Of a stretch of DNA of 64,000 bases, positions 48,272 to 56,354 are shown in pieces. Both the position numbers and the translations under genes were made by a program. The stretch is taken from the NCBI RefSeq assembly GCF_002091675.1, contig NZ_BDAE01000013.1, positions 62,001-126,000 of the forward strand, read 5' to 3'. This DNA comes from Pseudomonas luteola NBRC 103146 (GTDB lineage Bacteria > Pseudomonadota > Gammaproteobacteria > Pseudomonadales > Pseudomonadaceae). Position 1 is the first letter of the stretch, and the number at the start of each line of letters is the position of its first letter. Under the pieces are notes generated by a model that saw only the letters and a list, made by a program, of their open reading frames with translations, made no database searches and was not told where the DNA came from.

Positions 48272-49021
48272 ATGAAGGTTCTTGTAGCTGTAAAAAGAGT
48301 GGTGGACTACAACGTCAAGGTCCGCGTCAAACCCGATAACTCCGGTGTTGACCTGGCCAACGTCAAGATGTCCATGAACCCCTTCTGTGAGATCGCCGTT
48401 GAAGAAGCGGTGCGCCTGAAGGAAAAAGGTATCGCTACCGAAATCGTGGCCGTGTCTGTAGGTCCGACTGCTGCACAGGAGCAATTGCGTACTGCGTTGG
48501 CTCTGGGAGCGGACCGTGCTGTTCTGGTCGAGAACAATGAAGAGTTGAGCTCGCTGGCGATTGCGAAGCTGCTCAAGGCGGTTGTCGACAAAGAACAACC
48601 CCAGCTGGTTATCATGGGCAAGCAGGCTATTGACAGTGATAACAACCAGACGGGTCAGATGCTGGGTGCACTCACCGGCTTTGCCCAGGGAACCTTCGCT
48701 TCCAAGGTCGAGCGTGACGGTGACGTATTGAACGTGACCCGCGAAATCGATGGAGGGCTGCAGACCGTTGCTCTGAACCTGCCTGCTATCGTGACCACTG
48801 ACCTGCGCTTGAACGAGCCGCGTTATGCCTCGCTGCCAAACATCATGAAGGCCAAGAAAAAGCCGCTGGATGTTTTAACGCCGGACGCTCTGGGTGTTAG
48901 CACGGCTTCGACTGTCAAGACGCTGAAGGTGGAAGCACCGGCTGGCCGTCAGGCAGGTATCAAGGTGAAGTCGGTTGCTGAACTGGTCGAAAAACTCAAG
49001 AACGAAGCGAAGGTGATCTGA
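48272..49021 (+). CDS. etfB: Electron transfer flavoprotein beta subunit
   Basis: 249 residues, binds AMP and forms a heterodimer with EtfA. Family start [21 protein letters not shown], the ETF-beta signature around [21 protein letters not shown] and [16 protein letters not shown]. It collects electrons from acyl-CoA dehydrogenases. GAGGAA lies before the ATG. The stop overlaps the etfA start (TGATG). A 335-bp stretch between the operator and the start may contain a leader. Confidence 0.96.
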   Translation: MKVLVAVKRVVDYNVKVRVKPDNSGVDLANVKMSMNPFCEIAVEEAVRLKEKGIATEIVAVSVGPTAAQEQLRTALALGADRAVLVENNEELSSLAIAKLLKAVVDKEQPQLVIMGKQAIDSDNNQTGQMLGALTGFAQGTFASKVERDGDVLNVTREIDGGLQTVALNLPAIVTTDLRLNEPRYASLPNIMKAKKKPLDVLTPDALGVSTASTVKTLKVEAPAGRQAGIKVKSVAELVEKLKNEAKVI

Positions 49022-49956
49022 TGGCTATTCTGGTCATTGCCGAACACAGTAATGCTGCGCTCAATGGCGCAACGCTCAATACCGTGGCTGCAGCCAAAGC
49101 CATCGGTGGTGATATTCATGTTCTGATCGCCGGTCAGAGCTGCGGTGGTGCGGCTGAAGCTGCTGCCAAAGCCGAGGGCGTTTCCAAGGTGCTGGTTGCC
49201 GATAATGCTACTTACGCCTACCAGTTGCCAGAAAACGTGGCGCCGTTGGTTGTTGAGCTGGTTAAAGGCAATGGGTACACCCACGTACTATCGCCAGCCG
49301 GTTCGAACGGCAAGAATTTCATGCCACGTATTGCTGCGCTACTAGACGTGGATCAGATTTCCGAGATCATTTCGGTAGAAAGTCCGGATACCTTCAAGCG
49401 GCCCATCTATGCCGGTAATGCGATCGCAACCGTGCAGTCATCCGCTCCGGTAAAAGTTATTACTGTGCGCGCTACTGGTTTTGATCCGGTTGCTGCCGAA
49501 GGTAGTTCTGCCGCTATCGAAGCGGTTTCTTCCGTACAGGATGCAGGTATTTCCCGCTTCGTGAACGAAGAATTGGCCACGACAGGTCGCCCGGACTTGG
49601 GCGCTGCGAAAGTAGTGGTATCGGGCGGTCGTGGTTTGCAGAACGGTGATAATTTCAAGATTCTGTACTCCCTGGCAGACAAGCTGGGTGCTGCCGTAGG
49701 CGCTTCTCGCGCAGCGGTGGACGCAGGCTTCGTACCCAACGACATGCAGGTTGGTCAAACAGGCAAGATCGTTGCGCCGCAGTTGTACATTGCGGTAGGC
49801 ATCTCCGGTGCGATTCAGCACCTGGCCGGTATGAAAGACTCGAAAGTCATTGTGGCCATCAACAAGGATGAAGAGGCGCCAATCTTCCAGGTGGCTGATT
49901 ATGGATTGGTAGGTGACCTGTTCGAGTTAATCCCTGAGCTTGAAAAGTCGATATAA
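49021..49956 (+). CDS. etfA: Electron transfer flavoprotein alpha subunit
   Basis: 311 residues. The FAD-binding C-terminal domain shows VVVSGGRGLQNGDNF and QLYIAVGISGAIQHLAGM with the conserved NKDEEAPIFQVADYGLVGDLFELIPEL tail (in pieces). Completes the ETF dimer that feeds ETF-QO on the other side of the divergent promoter. Followed by a terminator. Confidence 0.97.
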   Translation: MAILVIAEHSNAALNGATLNTVAAAKAIGGDIHVLIAGQSCGGAAEAAAKAEGVSKVLVADNATYAYQLPENVAPLVVELVKGNGYTHVLSPAGSNGKNFMPRIAALLDVDQISEIISVESPDTFKRPIYAGNAIATVQSSAPVKVITVRATGFDPVAAEGSSAAIEAVSSVQDAGISRFVNEELATTGRPDLGAAKVVVSGGRGLQNGDNFKILYSLADKLGAAVGASRAAVDAGFVPNDMQVGQTGKIVAPQLYIAVGISGAIQHLAGMKDSKVIVAINKDEEAPIFQVADYGLVGDLFELIPELEKSI

Positions 49957-49969
49957 GCAATAACCTCCT

Positions 49970-49998
49970 AAAAACCCGCTCGATCGAGCGGGTTTTTT
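49970..49998 (+). terminator. Intrinsic terminator after etfA
   Basis: Palindrome with arm AAAAACCCGCTCGA, immediately followed by TTTTTT; 14 bp past the stop codon. Confidence 0.93.
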
Positions 49999-50102
49999 AT
50001 TGGGTAGATTTTTGTTGACGGACAAATGCCTTTCAACATGACAAAATTCTGGTTTTAGGCAGCGTCATAGAGCTGTCGCCTGACTCTGCAGGAAACCAGA
50101 TA

Positions 50103-50459
50103 GTGAAAAAATCTTATTGTTGGGCAGCTTCTGTTTTGGCCCTTTTGCTTGCCGGGTGCGCCAACGATCCCGCACCATCCGAGCAAATGAAACTAACCAC
50201 TCAGGCATTCGACCAAGCCCATGACATTGGGGCGGATGACTCCATTCCTGAATACAGCCTCGCCAACGACAAGCTTGAACGGGCCCGAAAAGCCATGCGG
50301 GTTGAAGATTACAAAAAAGCCCGTGTACTGGCGGAACAGGCTGAACTCGACGCTCGCCTGGCCGAGGCCAAGGTACTCAATAGCAAGAGCCAGACACATG
50401 TGGATGAACTCAACAAGCAGATCGCCCGATTACAAAAGCGTTTGGAGAGTACGCCATGA
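50103..50459 (+). CDS. DUF4398 lipoprotein
   Basis: 118 residues. Lipoprotein signal with lipobox LLAGC (Cys19), then a predicted helical DUF4398 region (ANDKLERARKAMRVEDYKKARVLAEQAELDARLAEAK, split) likely to form a helical hairpin, and a C-terminal coiled coil (HVDELNKQIARLQKRLE). Periplasm-facing, function unknown. GTG start with AGGAAA upstream. Its 3' end overlaps the OmpA-domain gene by 4 bp; the two are surely co-expressed. Confidence 0.88.
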   Translation: MKKSYCWAASVLALLLAGCANDPAPSEQMKLTTQAFDQAHDIGADDSIPEYSLANDKLERARKAMRVEDYKKARVLAEQAELDARLAEAKVLNSKSQTHVDELNKQIARLQKRLESTP

Positions 50460-51271
50460 TGCGTTCGGTACTGTCGGTGGCTGGACTTGCGCTGGCTTTT
50501 TCAATGATCACAGGGTGTGCGAGCAGCAGCACCACTACTCGGCAGGCGTTACAGGACGCCAAATCCAGGTATGCCACGGTCAAGACTGATTCCGACGTGC
50601 TGCGTAGCGCACCCAAGGATGTAAAAAGAGCCGAGGAAACCCTGGACAAGGCGGAGCAGCTAGCTGGCTATTGGGGAAGCAGCAAAGATGTACGCCACTT
50701 TGCCTACCTGAGCCAACGCTACAGCGATATCGCCCGAGAGCATGCAAACCTTCGCTTGAGCCAGGACAAGGCGACGCAATTACAACTGCAGATCGAACGC
50801 CTGCAATTGCAGTTGCGGGAAAAAGAACTCCGTTCTGCACGAGAGCGTAACGTATGGCTTACCGATCAGCTGTTTAACCTGGGTACGACTCAGACAGAGC
50901 GCGGTCTCGTCATGACGCTGGGCGATGTGTTGTTTGCTCCGTGGCGATCACAACTCAATCCAACGGCTAATGAAACGGTTCTCAAGCTTGCCCAGTTTCT
51001 TCAAATCAACCCCAAGCGGGAGATCCGAATCGAAGGCTATACGGATAACTCCGGTGATGAGGATCGCAATCTTTCCCTTTCCAAACAGCGTGCCCATGCC
51101 GTCGCCAAGGCCTTGAGTGCATTAGGTGTAGAGGCAGGCCGCCTTCAGGTCATTGGATATGGCGAGGATTATCCGGTGACGTCCAACGGGACGGCCGAAG
51201 GCCGCGCCAAGAATCGCCGGGTCGAAGTAGTATTTTCTGACGAAAACGGTAATTTCATACCGGCACGTTGA
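50456..51271 (+). CDS. DUF4398-OmpA domain lipoprotein
   Basis: 271 residues. Signal with lipobox ITGC (Cys21), a helical DUF4398-like region (about 25-75), a coiled coil (ATQLQLQIERLQLQLREKE), then a C-terminal OmpA peptidoglycan-binding domain (about 145-265) with EIRIEGYTDNSGDEDRN and NRRVEVVF. It should sit in the outer membrane and hold on to peptidoglycan. The same helical module as the upstream lipoprotein suggests the two interact; that is inference. Confidence 0.9.
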   Translation: MMRSVLSVAGLALAFSMITGCASSSTTTRQALQDAKSRYATVKTDSDVLRSAPKDVKRAEETLDKAEQLAGYWGSSKDVRHFAYLSQRYSDIAREHANLRLSQDKATQLQLQIERLQLQLREKELRSARERNVWLTDQLFNLGTTQTERGLVMTLGDVLFAPWRSQLNPTANETVLKLAQFLQINPKREIRIEGYTDNSGDEDRNLSLSKQRAHAVAKALSALGVEAGRLQVIGYGEDYPVTSNGTAEGRAKNRRVEVVFSDENGNFIPAR

Positions 51272-51456
51272 GCGTAAACGGCAGGTTTGAACGGCCTGCC
51301 TATCGCGTTCATGCTTAAAAGCGGCATCCCTTGTTTCATTGTCGACTGACTGTCCGTTCGCACTGGCTGTATTGTCCTAAATTTACCAAGCTGTACCGGT
51401 GCAATCTGGTAAGACGATGCTACTGTTTCGGTTCAGTGACCAAGGGAATGCGTGCC

Positions 51457-52896
51457 ATGACGAATCTGTTGCTCTATCAACGTATCGCTCATCAGTTGGC
51501 TGAAGATATTCGCCGGGGTGTCTATCAGCCGGGCGAACGCGTTCCCTCTGTTCGCAAGATGAGTCAGCAGTTGGGCGTCAGTCATGCAAGTGTTTTGCAA
51601 GCTTATGCCACACTGGAAGACCAAGGGCTTATTCGGGCTCGTCCCCAGTCAGGGTTTTACGTACACCAGACGCCTGCCTTGACAGCGCCTACACCTGAAA
51701 TCGGCAGGGTAGAGCGACCAACCCTGGTCACTCGCGGTGACATTATCAATCAAGTGCTTCTGGAGTCCCGACGAGATGACGTGGTTCCTTTCGGGGCTGC
51801 CATTCCTAATGTGGATTTTCTACCTATCCGGGCCCTGCATCAGCAGATCAGCAAGGTGACGCGCTTTCACAGTCAGCGTGCGTTCAGCTATATGTACAGC
51901 CCGGGTTACGAGCCCTTGCGCCGCCAGGTTGCGATCCGTATGCGGGATGCCGGGGTCTCGGTAGCGCCTTCTGAGGTTGTTATTACCCATGGCTGTGTGG
52001 ACGCCTTGCAGATGTCCCTGCGTGTGCTGACCAAACCGGGTGATTTGATCGCTACCGAATCGCCTACCTATTACGGCTTGCTGCAATTGGCTGATGTGCT
52101 AGGTCTCAAGGTGGTCGAGATTCCCTGTGACCCACAGACCGGCCTAAGCGTAGAGGCATTGCAGCTGGCCGCGCGGCAGTGGCCTGTAAAGGCGCTGGTC
52201 ATGACCTCCCGGCTGAGCAATCCCCTGGGCAGTACAATGCCTGAGGCGCGTCAAAAGCAGCTGCTAAGGCTTGCCAATGAGCGAGACTTCATGATCATTG
52301 AGGACGATATCTACGGTGAGTTGTTCTATGAGGTCGGTGCGACGAAGGCGTTGAAAGCCCATGATCGGAACGGCAGGGTTGTCTATTGTTCAAGTTTTTC
52401 CAAGACGATCTCACCTGGTGTGCGTATCGGTTGGGTCATTGCCAATCAATACCAGTCGGACATTCAGCGCTTACAGACCTTTACCACCCACTCTGCCTGT
52501 AGTCTGACGCAAATGGGTGTAGCGGCTTATCTTGAAAATGGCGGGTATGACCGTCATCTACGCTCCATCAGGCAGGAGTACCGCAAGAATATGACGGCTT
52601 GGCAGCTGGCCGTTCAACAGTACTTCCCAGAGGGAACCCAAATGAGCCGACCTATCGGCGGCTTCATTCTCTGGGTGAGCCTTCCAGCCAGGGTCAATAC
52701 GAAGGATCTCCACCTCCGGGCGTTGCAGGAGGGCATCAGCATTGCGCCAGGCATCATTTTCAGCAATACGGATCAATTCAATAATTGTATTCGGCTCAAT
52801 TGCGGGATGGCGTGGAATCGACAAACCGAGCGCGCTTTGATGACGATCGGAATACTGGCCAATCAGCTCTGCCAAGAGGCTCAGGTAGCTGCTTAA
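51457..52896 (+). CDS. MocR-family transcriptional regulator
   Basis: 479 residues. GntR-type winged helix at residues 1-75 (YQRIAHQLAEDIRRGVYQPGERVPSVRKM in pieces), a linker, then a fold-type I aminotransferase domain with the PLP Lys in SSFSKTISPGVRIGW. MocR proteins sense PLP or an amine/amino acid. AAGGGA 9 bp before ATG 51457; an ATG at 51448 lies too close to that site. No enzyme gene of the usual type (pdxST, GABA genes) is adjacent, so the target is unknown. Confidence 0.88.
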   Translation: MTNLLLYQRIAHQLAEDIRRGVYQPGERVPSVRKMSQQLGVSHASVLQAYATLEDQGLIRARPQSGFYVHQTPALTAPTPEIGRVERPTLVTRGDIINQVLLESRRDDVVPFGAAIPNVDFLPIRALHQQISKVTRFHSQRAFSYMYSPGYEPLRRQVAIRMRDAGVSVAPSEVVITHGCVDALQMSLRVLTKPGDLIATESPTYYGLLQLADVLGLKVVEIPCDPQTGLSVEALQLAARQWPVKALVMTSRLSNPLGSTMPEARQKQLLRLANERDFMIIEDDIYGELFYEVGATKALKAHDRNGRVVYCSSFSKTISPGVRIGWVIANQYQSDIQRLQTFTTHSACSLTQMGVAAYLENGGYDRHLRSIRQEYRKNMTAWQLAVQQYFPEGTQMSRPIGGFILWVSLPARVNTKDLHLRALQEGISIAPGIIFSNTDQFNNCIRLNCGMAWNRQTERALMTIGILANQLCQEAQVAA

Positions 52897-52955
52897 CGGT
52901 GTGAACTCGCTCGCCCTTTAGTGAGTCTGTTTACATTAGGTGTGAAGAGGTAAAG

Positions 52956-53312
52956 GTGTCGATGGGCTCGACCGAGGCCGCAAGCTGGCTGCCGATGATT
53001 GGAGTGCTAGGCAATGTACCGCTGGTGCTTGTTTGGCTGACAGGGCTGCTGGTGGCTTGCCTGAAATGGCGAACGCACCGCAAGGCGAGCCTGTTATGCC
53101 TGTTGAGTATGGTCATCCTGCTTGTCTGGCTTGCAACCTATAGCGTGCTTACGCTGGCATTGCCGGTTTTACTGCCGCTCTGGCAGATCCCGCTGGCGCC
53201 AGGGTGGGCGTATGCGCTACTCAACGCCGTTGGCAACCTGGTAACCGCAGTGTGCTATGCGCTATTGCTGTGGGCCATCTTCACAGGAAGGAGTTCACGA
53301 CGCTCTGCCTGA
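52956..53312 (+). CDS. Small inner-membrane protein, unknown function
   Basis: 118 residues with three or four hydrophobic segments (about 12-34, 46-78 which could be two, 82-110). Short charged loop KWRTHRKAS between the first and second. No motif recognised. GTG 52956 has AAGAGG 5 bp upstream; ATG 52962 is nearly as good. It is followed after 9 bp by a lipoprotein gene, so the two form a small envelope operon. Confidence 0.7.
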   Translation: MSMGSTEAASWLPMIGVLGNVPLVLVWLTGLLVACLKWRTHRKASLLCLLSMVILLVWLATYSVLTLALPVLLPLWQIPLAPGWAYALLNAVGNLVTAVCYALLLWAIFTGRSSRRSA

Positions 53313-53321
53313 GGCTTTCTT

Positions 53322-53891
53322 ATGAGGACTCTACGTTGGATGGTGAGTGGTCATAAGCCGTGCTGGCTGGCGCTGGTATTGATACTCAGTGGGTGTGATA
53401 AGCCGGAAAAGGAACCGCCCAAAAAACCAGCCGAACCGCAGGCGGCCTCTGTAGAGCAGACCGCGCCAAAACCAGTATCGCCAGCAGCCTCCCATGCCAA
53501 GCCAGTACCGGACACTTCGGCCCGGCATGAACCCATCCTAACCTCCCGTGTCCCTGAAAGCTTTGATGAGGAGCCTGTGCCGGCTCCTCAGCCGGACAAA
53601 AAGCCTGAGCTGGTTATTGAAAAACCAAAGCCCAAACCGGTGCCCAAGACTGTAAAACAGAAGCTTCCCGAACCGGAGGAGCCACTCAAGGTTGACCTGA
53701 GTATTCCCAAAGAACTTATCGAGAGCGCAGTGCCTGTTACAGCAGAGCAAAAGGAGCCGACGGGCATGCTTCCTCCGCTGTTCGACAAGCATGAAGAGAA
53801 TGATCGATTCAACCTGAGCGGTCGAATACTAAATCGCGAACGCTCAGATGATTTCGAAGGTGCTGAGTTGCAGTTTGAGTTCAGGCGCTAA
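53322..53891 (+). CDS. Proline- and lysine-rich lipoprotein, unknown function
   Basis: 189 residues. A basic start (MRTLRWMVSGHKPCW) leads into a hydrophobic segment and lipobox LSGC (Cys25). After that comes a low-complexity Pro/Lys/Glu tract (residues about 28-140, with PKPKPVPKTVKQK) that resembles extended TonB-like spacers crossing the periplasm. The last 40 residues (ENDRFNLSGRILNRERSDDFEGAELQFEFRR) look folded. No family recognised. Asp follows the lipid Cys, which in Enterobacteria is the inner-membrane retention signal; in Pseudomonas the rule is different, so the location is open. Confidence 0.75.
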   Translation: MRTLRWMVSGHKPCWLALVLILSGCDKPEKEPPKKPAEPQAASVEQTAPKPVSPAASHAKPVPDTSARHEPILTSRVPESFDEEPVPAPQPDKKPELVIEKPKPKPVPKTVKQKLPEPEEPLKVDLSIPKELIESAVPVTAEQKEPTGMLPPLFDKHEENDRFNLSGRILNRERSDDFEGAELQFEFRR

Positions 53892-53908
53892 GTCACAACT
53901 TAGGATAT

Positions 53909-54076
53909 CTAGCGATTCCGGGCATCCTTTGCGTCCATCTCCGCATTTCGCTGACGGATCCGCTGACGCTGCTCATCGGTGAGCTCTACCTTGTTGGCCG
54001 AGCTGCGAAGCATCAACAGGCTACCTACAATCGAGCCCACCGCAATAATCAAGAAAAGCCAGGCATACCAGGGCAT
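53909..54076 (-). CDS. Small DUF2897-type membrane protein
   Basis: 55 residues. One membrane segment at the N-terminus (MPWYAWLFLIIAVGSIVGSL) followed by a charged helix (TDEQRQRIRQRNAEMDAKD). GGAGGA lies 7 bp before the ATG. The composition and layout fit DUF2897 proteins of pseudomonads; function unknown. It converges with the Pro-rich lipoprotein gene and lies just after eutC on the same strand (48-bp gap). Confidence 0.82.
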   Translation of the reverse strand: MPWYAWLFLIIAVGSIVGSLLMLRSSANKVELTDEQRQRIRQRNAEMDAKDARNR

Positions 54077-54124
54077 GGTGCAGTCCTCCGTGCAAATGAC
54101 ACAGTCTATGCTGCTTAGACCCGC

Positions 54125-54904
54125 CTAGGCAGTAGGAGTGCTTTTAAGCAAGGGTAAAACACTATCGTCTTTCAAGTTGACCCCGGTCAGTTTTAGCTTT
54201 AGGGCCTGCTTGATCAGATAGTCGAGTTTATGAACCGCCAAGCGGTACGGGAGCCCCTCGGGCCGTACATTGGAAATACAGTTACGCTCGCTATCCATAC
54301 GTCCGCGGCGGGGCTGGTAGGTAACGTATAATCCGAGGCTGTCAGGTGATGTAAGACCAGGTCGCTCTCCGATCATCACGATTACCAGCTGGGCATTGAG
54401 CCGCTCTCCAATCTCGTCACCCAAGGCCACGCGGGCTTGCTCGGCAATGACCACGGGTATTTGGGACCAGTCGGTATCGAAACGCTCCTTTAGTAGCTCA
54501 AGTATGGGAACTGCATGGCTACCGGCCGCAAAGGACGACAGCCCGTCGGCAATGACGATAGTGATTTCTGGGGCAGGCGCTTCAGCCATTAACTGCTCAC
54601 GGCTGGCGATATCCAGCATTCGTCCATGATCCGGGCGTAATAGATACTGCTGCCGATCCGCAGCCTGGCTGTGTACATGAATCGTGCGAAAACCTTTTGA
54701 CTGGAGTTGCTCGCTCAGCATGTGGACATCCAGCGGATGGTGTACGGCATCTCTTGCCTGCGCATGAGCCAGGCCGAATCGAAGTACTTCCGCCGTGGGG
54801 AGGCTTGAGCCAACACGGCCCAATGCTATACGTGCCGACGTATGGGTGCGCAGTTCGTCCCAGGGGTTTGTCTGGACCAGCGTAGGTTTGGCGGTTGTCA
54901 TCAT
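54125..54904 (-). CDS. eutC: Ethanolamine ammonia-lyase small subunit EutC
   Basis: 259 residues. With EutB forms the adenosylcobalamin enzyme that turns ethanolamine into acetaldehyde and ammonia. Family marks: [53 protein letters not shown] and the Cys-containing [12 protein letters not shown]. Overlaps the end of eutB by 4 bp. No carboxysome-like (eutS/M/N) genes follow, so this is the short, shell-free pathway. Confidence 0.96.
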   Translation of the reverse strand: [259 protein letters not shown]

Positions 54905-56295
54905 GCGACTCCCGGCAGGTGGGGCAGGGCACGTAGCAGCTGGTGCTCGCGGTTGATGTCTCGTAGCTGTCCGGAGGACTCTGTAATGAACATGCGGGTC
55001 AGCCAGGCTTCAAATTCGGGGGCACGCCTTAAATCCAGTACGCTGCGCAGATAAAGTCCGTCATGAAAGGAGGTGCTCTGGTAGTTGAGCATAATGTCGT
55101 CAGCGCCTGGAATGCCCATGATGTAGGTCAACCCGGCGACGCCCAAAAGCGTCATGAGTGTGTCCATGTCATCCTGATCCGCTTCGGCATGGTTGGTGTA
55201 GCACACGTCGCAGCCCATCGGGACGCCCAGCAGCTTGGCGCAGAAATGGTCTTCAAGGCCGGCCCGTATGATCTGCTTTCCATCGTAGAGGTACTCGGGA
55301 CCGATAAAGCCAACCACCGTATTGGTCAGCAGCGGTTTGAACGTCCGCGCGACCGCGTAAGCACGTGCTTCGCAGGTCTGCTGGTCAACACCATGGTGTG
55401 CGCTGGCAGAGAGGGCACTGCCTTGACCTGTCTCGAAATACATGACGTTATCGCCCAGCGTGCCCCGCTTGAGTGAACGGGCTGCATCATGGGCTTCCTG
55501 TAACATGCTCAGCGTTACACCAAAGCTATCGTTGGTCTTTTGTGTGCCGGCAATGGATTGAAAGACCAGGTCAACCGGGGCGCCTTTTTCGATCGCCTTG
55601 ATTTGGGTGGTGACGTGGGTCAGTACACACGTCTGCATGGGAATATCAAAGTGCTGACGCAGCTCATCCATCATCTCCCACAGCGGTGTCAACGTTGAAA
55701 GCGAGTCACTGGCCGGATTGATACCGACAACGGCATCGCCTGCACCGTAGAGCAAGCCATCCAGCATGCTGGCCGCAATGCCTTGCAAATCGTCAGTAGG
55801 GTGATTGGGCTGCAGGCGCACCGAAAGATGGCCAGGTAAGCCTATCGTATTGCGGAAGCGGGTTATGACCTGGCATTTTTTGGCTACCAGGATCAGATCC
55901 TGATTGCGCATCAGTTTGCTGACAGCGGCGGCCATTTCAGGCGTGATGCCTGGCGAGACCGCTGTCAGGGTTTTGCTGTCCGTACTGTCGAGCAGGAGCC
56001 AGTCACGGAAATCGCCTACGGTGAGATGACTGATAGGGGCAAATGCAAACGCGTCGTGACTGTCGATGATCAGGCGTGTTACGTCGTCCTGCTCGTAGGG
56101 AATCAAGGCCTCCTCAAGAAAGCGTTTGAGCGGGACATCCGCCAACGCGATCTTTGCAGCCATACGCTCCTCTGCCGAGCCGGCCGCAAGCCCGGCCAGT
56201 TCGTCACCCGAGCGCGCCGGACTGGCCTTGGCCAGAAGTGTCTTGAGGTCTTCGAAGCGATAGGCCTGATGGCCGATGATGGTCTGGTAGATCAT
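54901..56295 (-). CDS. eutB: Ethanolamine ammonia-lyase large subunit EutB
   Basis: 464 residues, TIM-barrel subunit that holds substrate and the cobalamin upper face. Conserved segments KASPARSGDELAGLAA, TRLQPNHPTDD-like RLQPNHPTDDLQGIAAS, FQSIAGTQKTNDSFG, MYFETGQGSALSA and TNHAEADQDDMDTLMTLLG (in pieces). ATG 56295 has CGGAGTG upstream; a GTG two codons earlier is also open. Between eat and eutC on the minus strand. Confidence 0.97.
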   Translation of the reverse strand: MIYQTIIGHQAYRFEDLKTLLAKASPARSGDELAGLAAGSAEERMAAKIALADVPLKRFLEEALIPYEQDDVTRLIIDSHDAFAFAPISHLTVGDFRDWLLLDSTDSKTLTAVSPGITPEMAAAVSKLMRNQDLILVAKKCQVITRFRNTIGLPGHLSVRLQPNHPTDDLQGIAASMLDGLLYGAGDAVVGINPASDSLSTLTPLWEMMDELRQHFDIPMQTCVLTHVTTQIKAIEKGAPVDLVFQSIAGTQKTNDSFGVTLSMLQEAHDAARSLKRGTLGDNVMYFETGQGSALSASAHHGVDQQTCEARAYAVARTFKPLLTNTVVGFIGPEYLYDGKQIIRAGLEDHFCAKLLGVPMGCDVCYTNHAEADQDDMDTLMTLLGVAGLTYIMGIPGADDIMLNYQSTSFHDGLYLRSVLDLRRAPEFEAWLTRMFITESSGQLRDINREHQLLRALPHLPGVA

Positions 56296-56354
56296 ACACA
56301 CTCCGGTTCTGTGACTGTCTCAGAGGGCCATCCCGAGGACACGTGCTATCAGGC

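Noticed and set aside
51280-51300. GGCAGG / CCTGCC hairpin after the OmpA-domain gene
   Set aside because: Six-bp stem without a T tract; too weak to call a terminator.
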